A program made the position numbers and the translations under genes. A stretch of DNA of 64,000 nt from assembly GCA_930367215.1 (NCBI GenBank), contig OV884056.1:51770308-51834307 (forward strand). Reading direction: 5' to 3'. Origin of the DNA: Pollenia angustigena. Taxonomy: Eukaryota; Arthropoda; Insecta; Diptera; Polleniidae. Below the pieces are notes generated by a model, which had not been told where the DNA came from, made no database searches, and saw nothing but the letters and a program-made list of their open reading frames with translations. Below are positions 1-10,089 of this stretch, piece by piece. How positions within the stretch are numbered: position 1 is the stretch's first letter; each line of letters opens with the position of its first letter.

Positions 1-591
1 AAAATACATTTTTGACACAAAATGCGCTTTATTGAACGCTTATAAACCTTGGTGACTGTAGCTATTAGTTTTACACACTGAATGTTTTTTTAACAGTTAT
101 TTTTGATATTATCCCTAACCTGCTTCGTAGTGAGGGAATTCCGTGGCACTTGAAACACTATTTTTTGTTTTATGAAACTTGTTAAAAGTTCCTGCGCTTA
201 CTTTACTGCACTTTACGTAGCGCATAGTTGTACGCTTATATTTTTAAATATACCATTAGTGCTTCGCAAAATGATAGAATTTGTTATTGGGATTTTTCCA
301 ACATTTTTAAGTTTTTTTTTTTAATTTCTTCTACAAAATGGGATTAACAATTTGTTTTTTGCTCTGTCTCATTTTTGCTTAAAGTGTTTCTCTTTTCGTG
401 TCCTTTTATGTTATGAACAAAAATCAAACTATAATTTTTTTAAAAAATTTAGTCTACTTTTATTCAGCAACACTTTATATAAAATTGTAAATGACGTTCA
501 TAATAATTTGTTTGAGTTTTGACCGAAAATGTGTGTGTTTAATTGAAAAAACCCAGCGAAAGTGATGCTTCTATTGTGTTTCTGTCTTAAA
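1..591. other. AT-rich non-coding sequence
   Basis: No reading frame of note, splice pair or transposon end is visible. The stretch contains scattered A and T runs only. Confidence 0.6.
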
Positions 592-728
592 GCCCCGGTA
601 TGATAGCTGGTCTATCAGTGCCGGGGTTGCGGGTCCGATTCCCGACAGAGACTCTGGTTTCCTGCAGACAAGCGTAGAGCTTCGCGGGATTAGCTTAGGG
701 AATTAAAACAAAAAAAAAAAAACAAAAA
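592..728 (+). mobile_element. tRNA-derived SINE, copy 1 (most complete on + strand)
   Basis: A GC-rich head starting GCCCCGGTA, a tRNA B-box-like stretch (GGTCCGATTCCCG near 630-642) and a short tRNA-unrelated body ending AGCTTAGGGAATTAAAA are followed by an A-rich tail. The head, body and tail recur at 31501 (+) and 38557-38686 (-). An RNA polymerase III promoter-like head with a 3' A tail is the standard layout of a tRNA-derived SINE. Mobility would depend on a LINE partner. The A box is degenerate and no clear flanking target duplication was found. Confidence 0.75.
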
Positions 729-991
729 TATGTCTTAAAAATTTATTTAAGACTCGATTTCGAATATAGTTGGTAAAGTTTTTAAGGTTTCCATTTCAGA
801 ACTTAATAATTGCAGGTTAATGAGCTGCCTATAATGCAAAGATAAATCGTGTTGTGCAAAAATAAGACGAAATAATTTAAATTTTCGACTTGATTTTTTG
901 CTAAAAATATAAGTCTTGTCTTACATGGAATGTTTTAGATTTTTCCTCAAAACTTTAATAAAAATGCAAGTTTGTTAATTTTATTTTATTT

Positions 992-1232
992 AAGGGGCAT
1001 TTACACGATGACTTTTCAGACATGTCTGTTTTCTTCAATCTCTTTTGAACATGCTACCAAAAACCTTTTGCATTTACGCAACGTCTTTCCATACATGTCG
1101 GTTTTCATGTAAAATTGCTTATCTGCCTTTAATACATATTGAAAAACAAGAAAAATAATATTAACAAATATGAAAACTCATTTCGTGTCTGTTTGGCAAC
1201 CTCTCTATTTTCTCGATTGCCAACAAACAAAA
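992..1232. repeat. inverted-repeat element, truncated copy (family shared with 18735-18993)
   Basis: The stretch shares the end motif CTTTTCAGACATGTCTG, the internal phrase CATGCTACCA, a second ACATGTC motif and the phrase GTGTCTGTTTGG with the copy at 18.7-19.0 kb, in the same order. The right terminal repeat is missing here, so this copy is 3'-truncated. It is probably a non-autonomous DNA transposon; the superfamily is not settled. Confidence 0.6.
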
Positions 1233-2373
1233 CCAATCTTTCAGTCAATACGGAAGAAACCGATTTTTTTTTGTAATGTTATGAACACTCAAATAAATGT
1301 GTAGAACACTGAAAAAATAAGCATCGGCTGAAAGAATCAGATATAAAATGGCTTTCGAATCAAAAAGTATTCGATTACCACTGCCAGAATTAGACACCTG
1401 CTGGATTCTAACAGACAATCCAGACAATTATTGCGATAACACTAGTCACAAACTTTCAACAAAGTCGTGACCAAATGAATCTGACACCTTGTTTTAGGTA
1501 AAATTGTCCGCTAAATCAGAATATGAAGTCAAAAAGTTGAACAGTTTTTGAGATTTTGCAAAATAACCGCTATTTGTGTTTTTAAAAAAGATGATGTGAC
1601 TTAAATGCAAATGTCTTCAAAAATATTAAACGGATTATGTTTTTCTTTTTTTTAATAAAATTTTGAAGCGTAAGCATATATTATGTCCTGTGGTTCCTAG
1701 TAGAAACAAAGGGCCGCAAAGCGTAAGCATAAAATAACAAAATTACATTGGACAAAAGTTCAAACTTCATGAAAAATTGTATGATTTTTTGCAATTTTTT
1801 TTCTCTTTTCAAGTTATTATTTTAATGTTTTTTCCCGTTATTTTCTATTCAAAAGTTCATTTTGAAAACAAAATATACTTTTATTTTTCTTTTTCTATGA
1901 CAATGCGGTCGCAACCGGGATTTTAAATAGAATTATATCTGAGTTGACGTAATCCGTAGATAGGCTTTTAAGTTTACGTCAACTATTGTGTGCCTTTATA
2001 TAAATTAAAATACGTTTTAAGTTTTATTAACGCCTTACGTTATTATGTTTATACGATGCAATTGTATTCCTACGGTTAACAAAAAAAAAAAAAGTTATGT
2101 TAGTTTATGATTCAACCGGTTTTTTATGTTCTTTTATAAACAATAACACTCCTTAGGATAGGCTGCACTTTTTTGTACTTTACTTTCAGTGATAAGGGCT
2201 GCCATACCGAATTGTTTAATAATTTTAGGTAAATGCCTGACTTGCGTCGGTATTTAAAAAGAACCGCGCGAATGCGACGAAAACCGAATCCCTTTTTTCT
2301 AAGTAAATGTACTGAGATCAAATAACGGTATTCCATATCGATCAAAATTACAATAAAACTTTAATGGGAAGTT
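1233..2373. other. AT-rich non-coding sequence
   Basis: Nothing supportable as a gene. The short reading frames here have biased AT-rich composition and no recognisable domain. Confidence 0.55.
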
Positions 2374-2397
2374 CGATTAATATTCTAAATAGTTTAT

Positions 2398-2645
2398 CGT
2401 TGGTCTCATGTAGAAAGGCCCTAACTCACATAAACGCAACTTTACAGGAGAAGGCAAAAACATAATATAAACTGTATGTATCATTATGTAAAATGGCTTC
2501 TTCAATTGCTTGTTAAACTGATATTTTTGATGCTATTGTAGTAAATTTTTGTGACGAGGCGTATTTGTGGGAAATGTATTGGAATCACTAAAAAACTCAA
2601 TTTCGAAAAAAAGTCGAGTTAGGGCCTTTCTACATGAGACCGACG
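2398..2645. mobile_element. MITE, 248 bp, with TTAT target duplication
   Basis: Terminal inverted repeats start CGTTGGTCTCATGTAGAAAG on the left and CGTCGGTCTCATGTAGAAAG on the right (read inward), and similarity continues to about 30 bp. The element is bounded exactly by TTAT at 2394-2397 and 2646-2649. The interior codes for nothing. A related uninterrupted sequence at 6122-6237 shows a single TTAT at the matching point, which supports the boundaries. Confidence 0.8.
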
Positions 2646-3754
2646 TTATATAGTTTCCTATATGCAGGCTTTTAAGGTCATTAATTTAATGTAAATACAA
2701 CATTATTTATCTCATTTTCAATAAAATCCGACGTTTCGTTGGTAAAATATTGAATGCCGAAATTTGTCTCCGGAGTTTTTGCGACGCAAATCGAATCATT
2801 TATTTTTTATCTAAATGAGCTGAGGCCAAATTAGGGCACTCCACGCCGATCAAAATTACAACAAAATTTAATTTGTGTCACGATTTTTTATTGACTGGGT
2901 CCAAAATTTGAAAAATAAATAAAAAAAAATTATATTTATGATAAAAAAAGGTCAGATGTTAATTCGAAGAAGTGTTTTAAACCATTGCATAAATATGGTT
3001 TGCTGACTTGTTAAAAATTTATTTTGGGCATAGATTAGATTGTAATATTTTTTATGACGTTTTTAGGAGATGATGCTACAGATGGGCAACGATTTTTAAT
3101 TGAACCGCATTTAATAAACAATCAAAATCAAAAGCAAAAAATACGCAAAATGGATTGCATAATATTATAAAAAGCGGCTCAAATCGAAACATCGCAAATC
3201 GAAACAATAAAAATTGGATAAACCCAAATCGGAGCTTTGGTGTTAAAAGTTTTAAATAAAATGTAAAGTACAATTATTAAAATTTTTCGCTTTTAAATAC
3301 TTGAACAACCCGTAGGAACGACTTCCAGAACATCAATATGTTTAAATTCCAAAATTTCTAGTTTTTTTTTTAATATTTTCGCAATTCACAAAGTGTGTCG
3401 CATTCATAAGATTTTAACAAATACAACCAATATGACACAATAGAGTACTTTATGAATTGCCCAATTGCTTGTAAGATATTTTTGTATCATATTTATATTT
3501 AATAAAATTAAATATTTCTATTTACGATCGATGTTGATATTAATTTTTGTATATGGCAAATTAACAAATCATTCTTTCGGTTCTAGCCAGCTCTTAGAAG
3601 TATGCAACTCTTTTTAAGTTGATTATTTCGGTATTACTGATATGTTTGTTGTTATTTGTCGCTCGTTATCACATTTTTTGAAAAGGCAATTTGAAAAAAT
3701 AGTTACATATTTAAAAAACAGGATTTTGTCAAGAGGTTTGGTATGTGTGCTTAG
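2646..3754. other. non-coding; start is a diverged dispersed repeat
   Basis: 2374-2397 together with 2646-2744 is paralogous to 6122-6237, sharing CAGGCTTT(T/C)AAGGTCATT and AAAATCCGACGTTTCGTTGG. The remainder is unassigned AT-rich DNA. Confidence 0.5.
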
Positions 3755-4143
3755 GAACTTAAATGTAAGTATTGCACCTTCTAAAGAAAATTATTTAAAT
3801 ATCGTTGCAGGAATTAAAGAACGCTGTAACTGACAAAAAATCGATTGGTCCCGATTCTTATCGGTATGATAAAAAAATTCCTTGACGCAAAAAAAAAAAA
3901 ACGTTTGCTGTAAGCCGCACAATCACCGGGCATAATAGACTTGAGAAGAAATGCTTAGAGCTAAAGCGAGAAAAAATAAAAATACATTTTTAAAATCATG
4001 TTCTTGAGTTGTATAGTTTTTGTGATATAAACTTTTTTTCTACTTTCTTTCAAACAGGTTTTTTTTGGCTTTGCTGAACATTTTATGTTTTGTCAGTTAC
4101 AGCGTTCTTTAATTCCTGCGACAATATTTACACTTAAGTTATT
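3755..4143. repeat. inverted-repeat element
   Basis: GCAGGAATTAAAGAACGCTG and the bases that follow it (3808-3837) return as the reverse complement at 4090-4120. A second matched pair (AACTTAAATGTAAGTAT near 3756 and its complement near 4125-4142) lies outside it, with about 30 extra bases between the two blocks on the left. It is best read as a degenerate MITE. The interior has no coding signal. Confidence 0.55.
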
Positions 4144-4403
4144 ACAGTGATTGAAAATTTTCATTTTTTTCTTAAATTATTGAACGTGTTTTTGTTTTTG
4201 GATAAAAAGTTTTTCATAAAAAGATTTGGTTGTTAATATTTTTTTATTTCAAATTTTGTTTGCGAAGCCATCATTGTTTTTAAAAGTTTAGCCTTTAATC
4301 AGAAATATTTTCAAAGGAGAATTCAATGCTTTTCAATGAAAAAAAGCAAATGAAATTTTTCAAAAAATTTTCTGATTACTTATTAACGTTTTCAGTTATA
4401 TTT

Positions 4404-4546
4404 ACTGCCTATTTCACGATGTCACTCGAACGCTAACGTTCGCAGAAATAACATGTAAACCAAAAACAAATTTTTTAATTTTGTTTTTGTTTTATATGTT
4501 ATTTGTGCGAACGTAAACGTTCGAGTGACATCGTGAAATAGGCAGT
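4404..4546. mobile_element. palindromic MITE, 143 bp
   Basis: The arms start ACTGCCTATTTCACGATGTC and end with the reverse complement. They include the repeated motif CGAACG(C/T)(T/A)AACGTTCG. A diverged relative is at 8497-8599. Confidence 0.75.
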
Positions 4547-5940
4547 TATTATATTATTAAATATCATGTTCAAAAAAACGAAATCGATTGAAATTCAAAT
4601 CGATGAAGATTTCTAGTCCAATCGTTCTAAAAATTAACGTAGTTTTTGCTGACCTTTAGCGTAGATCTGATGAAGATAAGCTGTACATATGGTATGAGGT
4701 ATATAAAACAGAATTAACTTTAACTTTAATTTAAGCACTGGATCGGATCATTTTAAAATTTTGTGAGATTTTAATTAAACTCGAATTCGATTTGCAGAGC
4801 ATGGCTGTATTTTTTGAACATCAAATGAGCTGAAAATCGTTGGAGATTTTAATTTGTTTTTTAAAGGTACATTGTTTTTGCAGATGTTCTTTTTTGAATA
4901 TTTATTTTTTAATGCCTGTATTCATAAAAATTATTTAAATTTAATAAAGGTCTAAAGAACAAATTTACTATGAAAATTATCCTCAATAAACGTTTGTTTG
5001 GATAAAACTTCATAGATATGTAACATATGAACTGATAATAATTTAACAAATCTTATTCCAACAAATAGAATGTGGGAATTGTTTCTTTTTCATAAATTTT
5101 TTCGTTAAATTAACCCTTTAATTGTGAAATTGAAACAAGTGTGATTGCAGACCCATGTGTGGAGTTATTAAAATAATGAAAAAAAGAGTGTGCAAGAGTG
5201 TGAATAATTTTATGGCAACAATTTTCTTTTTCGAGTTCTGTTTTTGTGGTCATATTGCAGAGAAGCTTAAGTCGATATAAGATAGAATCAGGTTATTACA
5301 AGTAGACCAGTTGTAAACATTTTTTAAGCCTTTTCTGAAGTTCTTACAAATATGAAAATATACAGACTTAAAGCAAAAACTTCACGATTTAAATTTAAAC
5401 AAACGGAGAATATCTGAAACAACAATACTCGACATAAGTAAATTTATCCATATTGGCACAGATACTGTTGGTCAATTTCTAAAGATAATAAAACTAAAAT
5501 TGTTTTATTATCTCTGGATACTGACTTCTAATAGATTTTTCTTTATGTTTATTATTCTTCCTAATGATCATATATATTATTTCTAAAGCACTTTTTTTTG
5601 TCGGTTGCAAATATCTCCCATACCACCGCATCAAATTTAATGAATGATATCTCATTTTAAAGCTTATTTCTAACACTAATGACGAAAAATAATTAGAAAT
5701 TGAAAAATTAATATTTTCATTGATAAAGGATTCGTACGGGCAAAAAGTTAACGATGCTCATGTCATTACTTTTTACATTGTATTCAAAGAAGTATTATAA
5801 AAGCATTTAAACATATGTATGTATGTAAATATGTATGATATATATTATGATTTCTAATATTTTTATACTTTTAATAAAATGTATTGAAGTTACTAAAATT
5901 TCTATTAATAATTTTCATTTTATGTTACAAAATGACAACT
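4547..5940. other. non-coding; probably the body of the Helitron ending at 5972
   Basis: No gene is visible. The right part should belong to the Helitron-like element whose 3' end is at 5972, but I could not find a convincing 5' TC terminus. Confidence 0.35.
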
Positions 5941-5942
5941 AA

Positions 5943-5972
5943 CGGTGCGAAATATTCGCACGGGTCATCTAG
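5943..5972 (+). mobile_element. Helitron-like 3' terminus (hairpin + CTAG)
   Basis: A perfect short hairpin, GTGCGAA-TA-TTCGCAC (5945-5961), is followed by GGGTCAT and CTAG, then T. A GC-rich terminal hairpin a few bases before CTRR, inserted before a T, is the hallmark of a Helitron 3' end. Only this end is recognised. Confidence 0.6.
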
Positions 5973-6121
5973 TAAACACATATCGCACATCTACTCTTCT
6001 ACTCTGACTCAACTCAAAAAACTTAATTTTTCTTAAATCGAAAAAAAACTGTTTTTGACCTAAACAAAATACTTCAAAACAAATCTTTGGACCATAATTA
6101 AAAGTATTTATCGACCTTTTT

Positions 6122-6237
6122 TGATTACTCTAAATAGTTGTTATAGTTTTCTATATACAGGCTTTCAAGGTCATTCATTTAATGTAAATAAAATATTAAT
6201 TATTTCATTATCAATAAAATCCGACGTTTCGTTGGTA
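6122..6237. repeat. dispersed repeat copy (empty-site relative of 2374-2744)
   Basis: The stretch aligns with the sequence on both sides of the MITE at 2398-2645 and reads straight through the insertion point with one TTAT. Confidence 0.65.
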
Positions 6238-6884
6238 TTCTTTCCAACTTCTTCAGGGATTGAGTTTTATTAAAATAATAATCTCTTTCGTCAGTTTACA
6301 TCATTTATAAAATATATCACAGTATTTTGTATAGGTGGACAACACAACACAAAACTTAAAATATTAAAATAAATATATGTAAATTTAAAAATTATCACAG
6401 AAAATTTGTCCTTTTAGATCACAGTTGTTATTATTTAGTAGAAAATCCATACAGATTATGATTATAAAAGTTTTTTTTTGTATATTTATACACTAGATAA
6501 TGAAAAATTTTTAGTTGTGCCATTTTTGATGATGTATTACTTCCACAAGCTACCGAATTATTTTTATATTTATGCCACTTTAACTGAATTTGTTTCCAAT
6601 TATACCTATTGTAACATAAAGGGAGATATATCTGTTTTAAGCAACAGCTTACAACAACAAAATGCACTGATATTTTTTTTATAGATAAACTAGTGCATTG
6701 TGCATAAGTTTAGCATATAAACCAGAAATATTAAAATTTTTAGTTGAGTCACTTTTGAACTAGGTGTGTGACATGTTTCTTTAATTGCATTTTGGAACGA
6801 AAATTAAGAACTTAATTAAGTAATAGATTTTAAAAAAGTTTTATATTTATCACACTTTTCAAAAAGAAAAGCGTTCACAGACCT
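6238..6884. other. AT-rich non-coding sequence
   Basis: Overlapping short frames lie on both strands but have no recognisable domain. Nothing else is supported. Confidence 0.5.
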
Positions 6885-7613
6885 GTGCCCATGTTCTGTA
6901 ACTCTCGCGTCAGTAAACTTTTCGATTGAAATGTGTGAAATGAAACAGAAATGCCATAAATTGAAACAAACAGCTGTTTTTCTCACTAAACTGTATCTGC
7001 AACTTTTTTTGGCGAGTACTAGCTGTCACGTAAGGAAATTACTCGCCAAATTTCAGAAAAAGTGTGTCTGTAACATTTTTGTGCGAAAAGTTTCCGCTTT
7101 GAACTGTCAAATAAACTCACGTATAAAAACGGGGCGAGAAAAAATTGTAACACCAAAAAACACTTAAAAATGCAAAATACAAAGAATAATAATAATAATA
7201 TTTTGTTCTTGGCACATTTTTTTATTGTTTAATTATTTTGCTTTTAACATTTATATAAAATATACGAATGTTTTTAAATCGTTTGCAAACAACAAACATT
7301 AAAGTCGCACTTTACATTATTTGGTAAAGCCGACGGTTCTAATTTCGCCGCCGTCGTTGAAAAATTTTCAATTTTAGTAAATTTTGGTCGCCGTCAACGT
7401 TATTTGTTACTGGCGTTTTCAATGTCTGCAATGTCACATCGGCTTCGAGTGCAATGTTATGACATTTATAACGTAACGACGTAATCTCTTTTGATAGTTT
7501 TCGACATGAGTTACAGACACACTTTTTTCTCACTTTTCGAGAAACGATGGAATATTTTGTGTCACATCTTTTCGACGCGAGAAGTTCTCACTATAGTTAC
7601 AGAACATGGGTAC
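6885..7613. mobile_element. inverted-repeat DNA element, about 730 bp
   Basis: The left end reads (G)TGCCCATGTTCTGTAACT. The right end is its near-perfect reverse complement (GTTACAGAACATGGGTA). The motif GTTACAGACACACTTTTT recurs inside in both orientations (7057-7075 and 7510-7527), together with CGCGAGAA-type subterminal motifs, as expected for repeated transposase-binding sites. No transposase frame survives, so it is non-autonomous. Confidence 0.65.
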
Positions 7614-8086
7614 TGATTGTTATTTTATAAGAAAAATAATTTCAACTTATCTGTGGCAAAAGGAAAACGTCCTTAAGTTGATTTAAGCTTAATTAAGATC
7701 TTCACTTTCAGAAGTACGCTTCAATGTAACATTGGAACTAATAATTTGGATACTTTCCGATCCATGACATTTGAAATATTAAGACAAAAAAAAAAAAAAA
7801 AAAAAAAAAACTTAAAAAACTAATACCACAGAAAAGTGATGATTAGACTAGAATGGGAGTAAATTTTTAAAAATTTCCTTGAAAGCATAAACTTTGTCTC
7901 CTATAAAGCTAAAAAATAGACTTAAGCTTTTTTCCTTATTACCACAGATATTTTATATAAAACATTTTTCCCCAAAATTTCAGCAAAACTATAAATACTC
8001 TAAATACTATTACAATTGGCAACACATAACCATTTTTAAATATCAAAAACAAAAATATTTCCTTTCACTTTGCGTTAAAAAAGGGT
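7614..8086. other. non-coding sequence with poly-A run
   Basis: An uninterrupted A run of about 25 lies at 7786-7810. Nothing else is supported. Confidence 0.5.
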
Positions 8087-8752
8087 AGTGATGCCAACTC
8101 TTCACTACCTAAAATTGCAAAATTTTTTGTAAAGAATGGCTAAAAAATGCCTTAACAAGATTCTTTGCTAACCGGTAATTAAAATTTCCATCACTCTTAC
8201 TGTTTTTTTTTTCTATTAGCTACTTAGAATCTTATTTCGTCATTATCTTCAACATAGATCAAGAGGAATGCAGCGAAAAATGGGCTTATAACAAACTTAC
8301 AAAATTTATTTACAAGACTGAAATTGCAAATAAGAGATTATTTTGTTTTTATTATACATTTTTAGTAACAATAAACCAAACATAAGAAAAATCTTTGAAT
8401 TATAAAGAGCAAAAATTATCGATAATATTGATATTTTTATTGCAAAAGTCATTTTTGTTTACTAATTACGAAAAATTCAACGCAAGAACACAACTAACTG
8501 CCTGTTTAAAGATATCGAACGTCATCGTTCGCATAGAAAATTACATTTAAAACAAAAACAAACTTCGAACAATGTTCGAATGTTCCATGAACAGGCTGTA
8601 AGGCTGCTTCTATAGCATTTTCTTGTCTAAAAATTTGTAAAACTTAAAGACATTTTTGCTAAATAAAAATGGCTGACGATTGATTTTTTCGCAGCTAAAC
8701 GTGATGAAAAATGGCTAAATCTAGCCACTAAATGTATAAATTGGCAACACTG
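8087..8752. mobile_element. inverted-repeat element with CAGTGTTGCCAA-type ends
   Basis: The left end is AGTGATGCCAACT and the right end is TTGGCAACACTG. This terminal motif is common in insect hAT-like MITEs (general knowledge). A second MITE (8497-8599) sits inside it, so this element is the older of the two. No matching 8-bp flank was found. Confidence 0.5.
8497..8599. mobile_element. short palindromic MITE nested in 8087-8752
   Basis: The ends ACTGCCTGTTTA and ACAGGCTGT are inverted, and CGAAC(G/A) motifs lie in between. It is related to the better-preserved copy at 4404-4546. Confidence 0.55.
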
Positions 8753-9121
8753 AATCAGGGTACCCGTATAATCCATTATAATTTTCAGCTTTACAGAAAA
8801 AGTATATAGAATTTAAAATCGGTTAAAATATAAAGAATATTAAAAACAAATATAAAAAAAACTTTTTTTTCATTCATTTTTTTATAAAAAATTTAAAAAC
8901 TTCGAACTGCCTCTTATTCGTTCATTTTTTCATATACAATTTACTGGTAACACTGTTACTTCCGGTAATGTGTTTGTGTAGGTTGGTATCATCTTTGAAA
9001 GGTTACAACTATTGACCCACTAAAACAAATTTCATAAAAGATCATTAAAATGACACGATAAGATTTTAGTTTTCTGAATACGAAGTTTTAAATACTCTAT
9101 TCGAATTGGTTTTGTAGCTAA
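8753..9121. other. AT-rich non-coding sequence
   Basis: Nothing identifiable. Confidence 0.5.
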
Positions 9122-9410
9122 ACAGAAAAAAATTTTGCACCAGTAAAAGCATTAATCAAAAATAAAAACCAATTTTATTCAGAAATAAAATTAGTTTTAA
9201 TTAAAAATTTAATCAAGTGAATTAAACGTTTAATCAAGTGAATTAAACGTTTAATCAAGTGTATTAAAGGTTTAATTGTCAATATATATTGGCAAAGAGT
9301 AAATAAATTAATAATATCAATTAAACGTTTAATTCACTTGATTATATTTTTAATTAAAAATGATTTTATTTTTGATTAGTGCTTTTACTGGTGCAAAATT
9401 TTTTTTCTGT
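9122..9410. mobile_element. MITE with long TIRs and a 21-bp internal tandem repeat
   Basis: Inverted repeats of roughly 47 bp start ACAGAAAAAAATTTTGCACC on both sides and differ at only a few positions. Inside, AATCAAGTGAATTAAACGTT occurs three times at 9211, 9232 and 9253 (period 21). A complementary copy near 9325-9345 could pair with them. A degraded relative lies at 37948-38142. Confidence 0.75.
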
Positions 9411-9972
9411 GTACAAACTTTTGCTTAAGGACACAGTAGTACCCGCATTCTAAAGTTTTATACATATATATAAAAATTTGTTATATTTGACGTATTCTAA
9501 AGACAAGCACATTCTAAAAAGTAAAGAGCTTTTCTATTTTTTTGGTAGCCGATTTTTGGAAGAATTGAAAAGAATTGAAGATTTTACTCAAAGTTTCAAA
9601 ATTTTTCACAATTTTGTTTAGATTCTTTTAGAAATAACATAAAATTTTGAAAAAAATATAAGTAAAATAAAAAAAGCTAAAACTTATGTTCTGTTTTCAC
9701 AACAATCCATCACTTAAGTTATGTTCACACCTTTTAATATTTGACGTCCTACACGTAACCACTAATTTTATTAAAAAAATTATTTGCTTTTGCAAAACGT
9801 TTTGCTAGATCAAACATCATTAAACAGTTCTTAAATTACATATTACAATTATCCTTTTACAAATAAAGAAAAGTAAATCAACAGAAATTGTTAAAAATTA
9901 AGCTTAACTGGTCACGCTTTTCTGGGTTTTTTCATCAAATATTTTTTAGGTTAGTTTTTTGAGTGCCTTTCA
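9411..9972. other. non-coding sequence upstream of the putative promoter
   Basis: This is AT-rich sequence with no element recognised. If the promoter at 9973 is real, this is its proximal upstream region. Confidence 0.35.
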
Positions 9973-10001
9973 TATAAATTTTACAACACGTTTAATCAGT
10001 T
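9973..10001 (+). promoter_or_regulatory. putative core promoter: TATAAA plus TCAGTT initiator
   Basis: TATAAA at 9973-9978 is followed by the arthropod initiator TCAGTT at 9996-10001, with the presumed start at A9998. The TATA box is about 25 bases upstream, slightly closer than the usual 30. The start of transcription, an 80-base leader, an ATG and a donor site follow in order. The inference rests on motif order only; AT-rich DNA gives TATA matches by chance. Confidence 0.35.
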
Positions 10002-10019
10002 GTGCTGTGAAAACAGCAC
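10002..10019 (+). other. hairpin with GAAA tetraloop at the start of the putative leader
   Basis: GTGCTGT and ACAGCAC pair perfectly around a GAAA loop, a stable GNRA type. It begins four bases after the predicted transcription start. It might be structural or simply chance. Confidence 0.35.
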
Positions 10020-10078
10020 TGTAACTTAGTAAATAAAAACATTTTAACAAAAAAAAAAAAAAAAAATAAACAAAAATT

Positions 10079-10089
10079 ATGGAAAATTC
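10079..10089 (+). CDS. putative first coding exon segment (Met-Glu-Asn-Ser...) with GTAAGT donor
   Basis: ATG GAA AAT TC is followed immediately by GTAAGT, an ideal fly 5' splice site. Read without splicing, the frame stops at once (TCG TAA), so the ATG is meaningful only if spliced here, leaving phase 2. The context before the ATG (A-rich, AAATT) is acceptable for flies. Upstream lie a TATA box, an initiator and an A-rich leader. The acceptor at 63975 would complete the split codon as TCG (Ser) and continue L-Q-A-L-H-Q-Q-I. The gene is not recognised. A first exon with only a few codons before a very large intron is common in insect developmental genes. The call is an inference from signals, with no similarity evidence. 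Confidence 0.3.

Noticed and set aside
592..660. a functional tRNA gene
   Set aside because: The head resembles a tRNA promoter region but is not a complete cloverleaf, and it recurs with an A tail at two other places, so it is a SINE.
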